Below are positions 59,353-64,000 of a DNA stretch of 64,000 nt, in pieces (position 1 is the stretch's first letter; each line of letters starts with the position of its first letter). A program made the position numbers and the translations under genes. This DNA is from Paucimonas lemoignei (GTDB lineage: Bacteria; Pseudomonadota; Gammaproteobacteria; Pseudomonadales; Pseudomonadaceae), in assembly GCA_900475325.1 (NCBI GenBank), contig LS483371.1:1-64000 (forward strand), in the 5' to 3' direction. The notes under the pieces were generated by a model, which was not told the DNA's origin, searched no databases, and worked only from the letters and a program-made list of their open reading frames with translations.

Positions 59353-61404
59353 GTGAGCGCGAACAACCCGCTTCTGCAATCCTACGACCTGCCACCTTTT
59401 TCGGCGATTCGTGCCGAGCATGTCAAACCTGCCATTGAACAGATTCTCGCCGACAACCGCGCAGCGATTGCCGAGATCCTCGCCAAGCAAGGCTCGCAGC
59501 CTACATGGGCCGGGCTTGTGTTGGCGATGGATGAACTCAACGACCGCCTCGGCGCTGCCTGGAGCCCGGTCAGCCACCTCAATGCCGTGTGCAACAGCGC
59601 CGAACTGCGTGAAGCCTACGAGTCATGCCTGCCTGCATTGAGCGCCTACTCCACCGAAATGGGCCAGAATCGCGAGCTGTTCCAGGCCTTCGAAGCCCTG
59701 GCGAACAGCCCGGAAGCCGCCGGTTTCGACGTGGCGCAGAAAACCATCCTCGAACAATCCCTGCGTGACTTCCGTCTGTCGGGTATTGATTTGCCGCCCG
59801 AGCAGCAGAAGCGCTACGCCGAAGTGCAAAGCAAGCTCTCGGAGCTGGGCAGCCAGTTCTCCAACCAGTTGCTCGATGCCACTCAGGCCTGGACCAAACT
59901 GGTTACCGATGAAGCAGCCCTTGCCGGTCTGACCGACTCCGCCAAGCAACAAATGGCGGCTGCGGCCCAGGCCCGTGATCTGGAAGGCTTCCTGATCACT
60001 CTGGAATTCCCGAGCTACTACGCGGTGATGACCTACGCCGAAGACCGTGCCCTGCGTGAAGAAGTCTACGCGGCGTACTGCACCCGCGCGTCGGACCAAG
60101 GCCCGAACGCTGGCAAGAACGACAACGGCCCGGTGATGGAGCAGATTCTCGATCTGCGTCAGGAATTGGCCAAGTTGTTGGGGTTTACCAGCTTCTCCGA
60201 GCTGAGTCTGGCAACCAAGATGGCTGAATCCAGCGATCAGGTGCTGACTTTCCTGCGGGATCTGGCCAAGCGCAGCAAGCCATTTGCCGCCCAGGACCTG
60301 GAACAGCTCAAGGCCTATGCCGCCGAACAAGGCTGCCCGGACCTGCAAAGCTGGGACAGCGGCTTTTACGGCGAGAAACTTCGTGAGCAGCGCTACAGCG
60401 TTTCTCAGGAAACCCTGCGCGCCTACTTCCCGATCGACAAAGTGCTGGGCGGCCTGTTTGCCATCGTTCAGCGTCTGTACGGCATCGAAATCGCCGAGCA
60501 GAAAGGCTTCGATACCTGGCATCCGGACGTGCGCCTGTTCGAGATCAAGGAAAACGGCCAGCACGTCGGGCGTTTCTTCTTTGACCTGTACGCCCGCGCC
60601 AACAAGCGTGGCGGCGCGTGGATGGACGGCGCTCGCGACCGTCGCCGTACTGCTGAAGGTGAGTTGCAGAGCCCGGTGGCGAATCTGGTCTGTAACTTCA
60701 CTCCAGCGTCGCCTGGCCAGCCTGCGTTGCTGACCCACGATGAAGTGACCACCCTATTCCACGAATTCGGTCATGGCCTGCATCACCTGCTGACCCGTGT
60801 TGAGCATGCTGGCGTGTCTGGCATCAACGGCGTGGCCTGGGATGCCGTCGAGTTGCCAAGCCAGTTCATGGAGAACTGGTGCTGGGAGCCTGAAGGCCTA
60901 GCGCTGATTTCCGGGCATTACAAAACCGGCGAAGCGCTGCCACAGGACTTGCTGGAAAAAATGCTCGCGGCGAAGAACTTCCAGTCCGGCCTGATGATGG
61001 TCCGCCAGCTGGAGTTCTCCCTGTTCGACTTCGAGCTGCATGCCACTCACGGCGATGGCCGCAGCGTGGCGCAGGTTCTTGAAGGTATTCGTGACGAAGT
61101 GTCGGTGATGCGTCCGCCCGCCTACAACCGCTTCCCGAACAGCTTTGCGCACATTTTCGCCGGTGGTTATGCGGCCGGTTACTACAGCTACAAGTGGGCT
61201 GAAGTGCTGTCGGCTGATGCATTCTCCAAGTTTGAAGAAGACGGCGTACTCAATGCCGAAACGGGCCGTGCGTTCCGCGAAGCGATCCTGGCGCGCGGCG
61301 GCTCCCAGGCGCCGATGGTGCTGTTCGTCGACTTCCGCGGACGTGAGCCGTCGATTGACGCACTCTTGCGCCACAGTGGCCTGAGTGAGGAAGCGGCAGC
61401 ATGA
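59353..61404 (+). CDS. prlC: Oligopeptidase A
   Basis: 683-residue M3 zinc metallopeptidase that degrades short peptides, including signal-peptide fragments. The HEFGH zinc-binding motif lies at 470-474, followed by GLHHLLTRVEHAGVSGINGV and the third ligand region ELPSQFMENWCWEPEGL. The start is GTG 59353, giving SANNPLLQSYDLPPFSAI. It is divergent from the carbonic anhydrase gene, with 90 bases between the starts, and overlaps the next gene by four bases. Confidence 0.97.
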   Translation: MSANNPLLQSYDLPPFSAIRAEHVKPAIEQILADNRAAIAEILAKQGSQPTWAGLVLAMDELNDRLGAAWSPVSHLNAVCNSAELREAYESCLPALSAYSTEMGQNRELFQAFEALANSPEAAGFDVAQKTILEQSLRDFRLSGIDLPPEQQKRYAEVQSKLSELGSQFSNQLLDATQAWTKLVTDEAALAGLTDSAKQQMAAAAQARDLEGFLITLEFPSYYAVMTYAEDRALREEVYAAYCTRASDQGPNAGKNDNGPVMEQILDLRQELAKLLGFTSFSELSLATKMAESSDQVLTFLRDLAKRSKPFAAQDLEQLKAYAAEQGCPDLQSWDSGFYGEKLREQRYSVSQETLRAYFPIDKVLGGLFAIVQRLYGIEIAEQKGFDTWHPDVRLFEIKENGQHVGRFFFDLYARANKRGGAWMDGARDRRRTAEGELQSPVANLVCNFTPASPGQPALLTHDEVTTLFHEFGHGLHHLLTRVEHAGVSGINGVAWDAVELPSQFMENWCWEPEGLALISGHYKTGEALPQDLLEKMLAAKNFQSGLMMVRQLEFSLFDFELHATHGDGRSVAQVLEGIRDEVSVMRPPAYNRFPNSFAHIFAGGYAAGYYSYKWAEVLSADAFSKFEEDGVLNAETGRAFREAILARGGSQAPMVLFVDFRGREPSIDALLRHSGLSEEAAA

Positions 61405-61688
61405 CCGATACACCGGTAGTCATTACCAAAAAGCGCTTCATCGCCGGGGCTGTGTGCCCGGCGTGCAGCGAACCTGACAAACTCATGATGTGGAGCGAAA
61501 ACGACGTTCCTCATCGTGAGTGCGTGGGTTGCGGCTACAGCGACACCCTCAATGATCAGGGCAATTCGGTGCCAAATGAACTGGGCACCCGAGTCAACAG
61601 GATCGCGGTCAAGGCCATCGACCCGAAGGTTCAGGGGGTGCAGTTCTTCCCGAATCCGAAGCTCAAGAAGCCGGTGGATCCGAGTTGA
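61401..61688 (+). CDS. YheV family zinc-ribbon protein
   Basis: 95-residue protein with a four-cysteine zinc ribbon, CPAC (19-22) and CVGC (41-44). Members are found beside prlC in gammaproteobacteria (E. coli YheV; PAO1 PA0068). Its ATG overlaps the prlC stop (ATGA), so it is translationally coupled. Function unknown. Confidence 0.93.
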   Translation: MTDTPVVITKKRFIAGAVCPACSEPDKLMMWSENDVPHRECVGCGYSDTLNDQGNSVPNELGTRVNRIAVKAIDPKVQGVQFFPNPKLKKPVDPS

Positions 61689-61711
61689 GTTGACCGAGCA
61701 CAGATGAACCC

Positions 61712-61800
61712 TGTGGGAGCGAATTCATTCGCGAACGCGGTGTGTCAGGCCCTGATGATTTTTCAGGTCTGCCCTCTTCGCGAATGAATTCGCTCCCACA
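61712..61800. repeat. REPIN, family A
   Basis: Facing TGTGGGAGCGAATTCATTC arms just after the yheV-like stop codon, at a distance that could also work as a hairpin terminator. Confidence 0.92.
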
Positions 61801-61866
61801 GGTTTGGCGTTGTAGCTGAATTGGCCTTTTATCGGTGAGTTAGAGCAGCACGCTGCTTATCCTGTA

Positions 61867-61882
61867 CTGTATGCACATACAG
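61867..61882. promoter_or_regulatory. LexA (SOS) box
   Basis: CTGTATGCACATACAG, a perfect match to the LexA consensus CTGT-N8-ACAG with the inner TAT/ATA also symmetrical. It lies 19 bases before the radical SAM start codon. Repression by LexA is inferred; PA0069 is listed in the P. aeruginosa SOS regulon. Confidence 0.85.
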
Positions 61883-61900
61883 CTACAGGAGAACAAACCC

Positions 61901-62959
61901 ATGTCCCTGATCTACCCGCCTCGCGGCCGGGGCACGGCCAGCAATCCGCATAACCGCTTTGCCCCTGCCCGTTCAGTGGCCGAGGACGACGGCTGGTATC
62001 AGGAAGTGCCGATGACCCAAGGCACTCAGGTCACCACCGAGACCGCCAAAAGCATCATCACCCGCAATAGCTCCCCGGACATTCCCTTTGATCGCTCGAT
62101 CAACCCTTATCGCGGGTGCGAACACGGCTGCATTTACTGCTACGCGCGGCCCAGCCACGCTTATTGGGACATGTCGCCAGGCCTGGATTTCGAAACCAGG
62201 CTGATCGCCAAGACCAACGCCGCAGCTGTGCTGGAGCAGCAATTGTCCAAGCCCGGTTATCGCTGTGCGCCGATCACTCTTGGCGCCAATACCGATCCGT
62301 ATCAGCCCATCGAACGCGAATACAAAATCACCCGCGCCGTGCTTGAGGTGCTGCTGCGCTATCGCCATCCGGTGACGATCATCACCAAGGGTTCATTGAT
62401 CCTGCGCGACCTCGACCTGCTGGCCGAGTTGGCGAAACAGAACCTGATTTCCGTGTTCATCAGCCTTACCACGCTGGACGACGAGCTCAAACGTATCCTC
62501 GAGCCACGGGCCGCCGCGCCCAAGGCCCGGCTGCGGGCGATCCGTGTGATGCGCGATGCGGGGATTTCGGTGGGGGTGTTATGCGCGCCGATGATCCCGA
62601 TGATCAACGACATGGAACTGGAAGCCATGCTCGCCGAGGCCAAGGCCGCTGGGGCGTTGAGTGCGAGCTACGTGATGCTGCGCCTGCCCCTGGAGGTGGC
62701 GCCGCTGTTCGAGGAGTGGCTGCATGCCCACTACCCACAACGGGCCGAGCATGTGATGAGTCTGGTGCGCCAGGTGCGCGGCGGGGAAGTCTATGACAGC
62801 CGTTTCGGCGTGCGCATGCGCGGCGAGGGCCCGTTTGCCGACCTGCTCGCCCAGCGCTACGGGATGGCGGTCAAGCGTCTTGGATTGAACCAGCGGGAAA
62901 GCTTCAAGCTGGACTGCGAAGCGTTCTGCCCACCGGGTGGGCAGATGTCGTTGTTGTAG
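61901..62959 (+). CDS. Radical SAM protein, PA0069 family
   Basis: 352-residue radical SAM enzyme with the cluster motif CEHGCIYC (C73, C77, C80), which binds a 4Fe-4S cluster and SAM. It resembles the SplB/spore photoproduct-lyase-like branch, but no substrate is known. ATG 61901 follows AGGAG. The LexA box 19 bases upstream implies DNA-damage induction, so a role in repair or damage response is plausible but unproven. Confidence 0.93.
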   Translation: MSLIYPPRGRGTASNPHNRFAPARSVAEDDGWYQEVPMTQGTQVTTETAKSIITRNSSPDIPFDRSINPYRGCEHGCIYCYARPSHAYWDMSPGLDFETRLIAKTNAAAVLEQQLSKPGYRCAPITLGANTDPYQPIEREYKITRAVLEVLLRYRHPVTIITKGSLILRDLDLLAELAKQNLISVFISLTTLDDELKRILEPRAAAPKARLRAIRVMRDAGISVGVLCAPMIPMINDMELEAMLAEAKAAGALSASYVMLRLPLEVAPLFEEWLHAHYPQRAEHVMSLVRQVRGGEVYDSRFGVRMRGEGPFADLLAQRYGMAVKRLGLNQRESFKLDCEAFCPPGGQMSLL

Positions 62960-62975
62960 CAGTTTGCGCTTCTCT

Positions 62976-63048
62976 TGTAGGAGCTGCCGAAGGCTGCGAA
63001 AGCGATCTTCCCTGCTAAACCGCTTTCGCAGCCTGCGGCAGCTCCTAT
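62976..63048. repeat. REPIN, family C
   Basis: Facing arms TGTAGGAGCTGCCGAAGG and (right) a copy ending TCCTAT instead of TCCTACA, so the tip is decayed. Confidence 0.88.
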
Positions 63049-63084
63049 CGAACAGGGTTTGCATTTCAGCTTTTGCATTTCAAC

Positions 63085-63172
63085 TGTAGGAGCGAACTTG
63101 TTCGCGAGGCGGTATGACTGCCCAAACGGTATCGTCTGAACAGACGCCCTCGCCAACAAGTTGGCTCCTACA
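63085..63172. repeat. REPIN, family D
   Basis: Facing arms TGTAGGAGCGAACTTGTTC and TGTAGGAGCCAACTTGTTG. It combines the TGTAGGAG tip of family C with a family A-like GCGAACTTGTTCGC core. A lone arm remnant (CGCTCCTACAGG) follows near 63205. Confidence 0.87.
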
Positions 63173-63229
63173 GACCAACTCGGCGCTCAAAAACAGGCCG
63201 GCTATCGCTCCTACAGGTGCCTGCGGCGC

Positions 63230-64000
63230 CTATGCCTTACGCGTCTTAAGCCGATAAGCGATGCCCATGACAATCAACCACACCGGGATCAACAGCACCG
63301 AGAGCGAGATGCCTGGGGTGACGGACATGATCACCAGGATGCCCAACAGAAACGCCAGGCAGATGTAGTTAGTGGCCGGATAGCCCCAGCTTTTGTACAG
63401 CGTCACTTCGCCCGCTTCGCGCTTGGCCTTGCGGAACTTCAAGTGCGTGATGCTGATGATGATCCAGTTCAGTACCAGCGCCGACACCACCAGCGCCATC
63501 AGCAATTCGAAAGCTTTGGCGGGCATCACGTAGTTGATCACAACGCACAGGCCGGTTGCAGTGGCCGATACACCCAGCGCCAGCAATGGCACGCCACGGC
63601 GGTTGACCTTGAGCAGCGCCTTGGGCGCATTGCCCTGCATGGCCAGGCCAAACAACATCCGACTGTTGCTGTAGACGCAGCTGTTGTAGACCGACAGCGC
63701 AGCGGTCAGCACTACGATGTTGAGGATGGTGGCGACCACGTTGCTGTCCAGTGCGTGGAAAATCAGCACGAACGGGCTGCCGCCGGTCACGACTTTCTGC
63801 CACGGATACAGCGAAAGCAGGATGCCCAGCGCGCCGACGTAGAAAATCAGGATCCGGTAGATAACCTGATTGGTTGCCTTGGGAATGCTGCGCTTTGGAT
63901 CTTCTGCTTCTGCGGCGGTAATGCCCACCAGCTCCAGGCCACCGAAGGAAAACATGATAAAGGCCATGGCCATGACCAGCCCGCCTATCCCGTTCGGGAA
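63230..64000 (-). CDS. APC-family amino acid permease, N-terminal part beyond the window
   Basis: C-terminal 256 residues of an amino acid-polyamine-organocation transporter, reaching the window edge in frame. Features are FGGLELVGITAAEAEDPKRSIPKA and ALSVYNSCVYSNSRMLFGLA, with about seven membrane segments. The GabP/ProY/AnsP group of the AAT subfamily fits best; substrate is not defined. The in-frame ATG at 63973 is internal. Confidence 0.9.
   Translation of the reverse strand, partial: FPNGIGGLVMAMAFIMFSFGGLELVGITAAEAEDPKRSIPKATNQVIYRILIFYVGALGILLSLYPWQKVVTGGSPFVLIFHALDSNVVATILNIVVLTAALSVYNSCVYSNSRMLFGLAMQGNAPKALLKVNRRGVPLLALGVSATATGLCVVINYVMPAKAFELLMALVVSALVLNWIIISITHLKFRKAKREAGEVTLYKSWGYPATNYICLAFLLGILVIMSVTPGISLSVLLIPVWLIVMGIAYRLKTRKA

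Overview
The window is a stretch of bacterial chromosome from the genus Pseudomonas, immediately to one side of the replication origin. The evidence is the opening gene order dnaA-dnaN-recF-gyrB, three perfect copies of the palindrome TGTTCCACGTGGAAC (parS type), strong protein resemblance to Pseudomonas families throughout, and about twenty REPIN-type inverted repeats typical of fluorescent pseudomonads. From memory the gene order follows P. aeruginosa PAO1 in blocks (dnaA to aroE; sulP, choline sulfatase and trpBA/trpI; the cycB/pauR/dad region; and the PA0065 to PA0069 block at the right end), so the window is a mosaic of conserved blocks. The first base falls inside dnaA, and the last gene, a permease, runs off the right end.

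Region 1 (1 to 6.5 kb) holds the replication genes dnaA (5' end missing), dnaN, recF and gyrB, a gyrB terminator and the parS sites. Region 2 (6.5 to 24.9 kb) is housekeeping: acyltransferase plsC, heptose phosphatase gmhB, glyQS, tag, lpxL, the def-fmt-rsmB-trkA group, a LysM protein, dprA, tsaC, qor, hemF behind an ANR-like box, aroE and a SulP transporter. Seven perfect DnaA boxes lie between 0.9 and 26 kb, three of them within 1.4 kb around dprA and tsaC.

Region 3 (25 to 37.5 kb) holds a choline-sulfate locus (choX, betC, LysR regulator), trpBA with its activator trpI, and a group of small envelope or stress proteins: CigR-like, DUF883, dodecin, two DUF1161 proteins, OsmC with a candidate AlgU promoter, two lipoproteins and a metallopeptidase. 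Region 4 (37.5 to 52.2 kb) is about D-alanine and polyamine use: pauR, the dadA-ridA-dadX operon with its Lrp-type regulator, a PauB-like oxidase, a PauC-like aldehyde dehydrogenase, a MocR regulator between two DUF1127 genes, a phospholipase D-like lipoprotein and an MFS transporter.

Region 5 (52.2 to 64 kb) has rpmB-rpmG, a peptide-binding protein, a metallo-beta-lactamase-fold hydrolase, an acetyl-CoA hydrolase/transferase, a HAD phosphatase, a gamma carbonic anhydrase, prlC with a zinc-ribbon partner, a radical SAM gene behind a perfect LexA box, and a partial amino acid permease.

I found no phage, insertion sequence, CRISPR array, rRNA or tRNA, and no clear undescribed multi-gene system. 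The most interesting signals are non-coding: parS palindromes built into recF, the DnaA-box cluster, a REPIN that supplies the C-terminus of a peptidase gene, and candidate regulatory sites.
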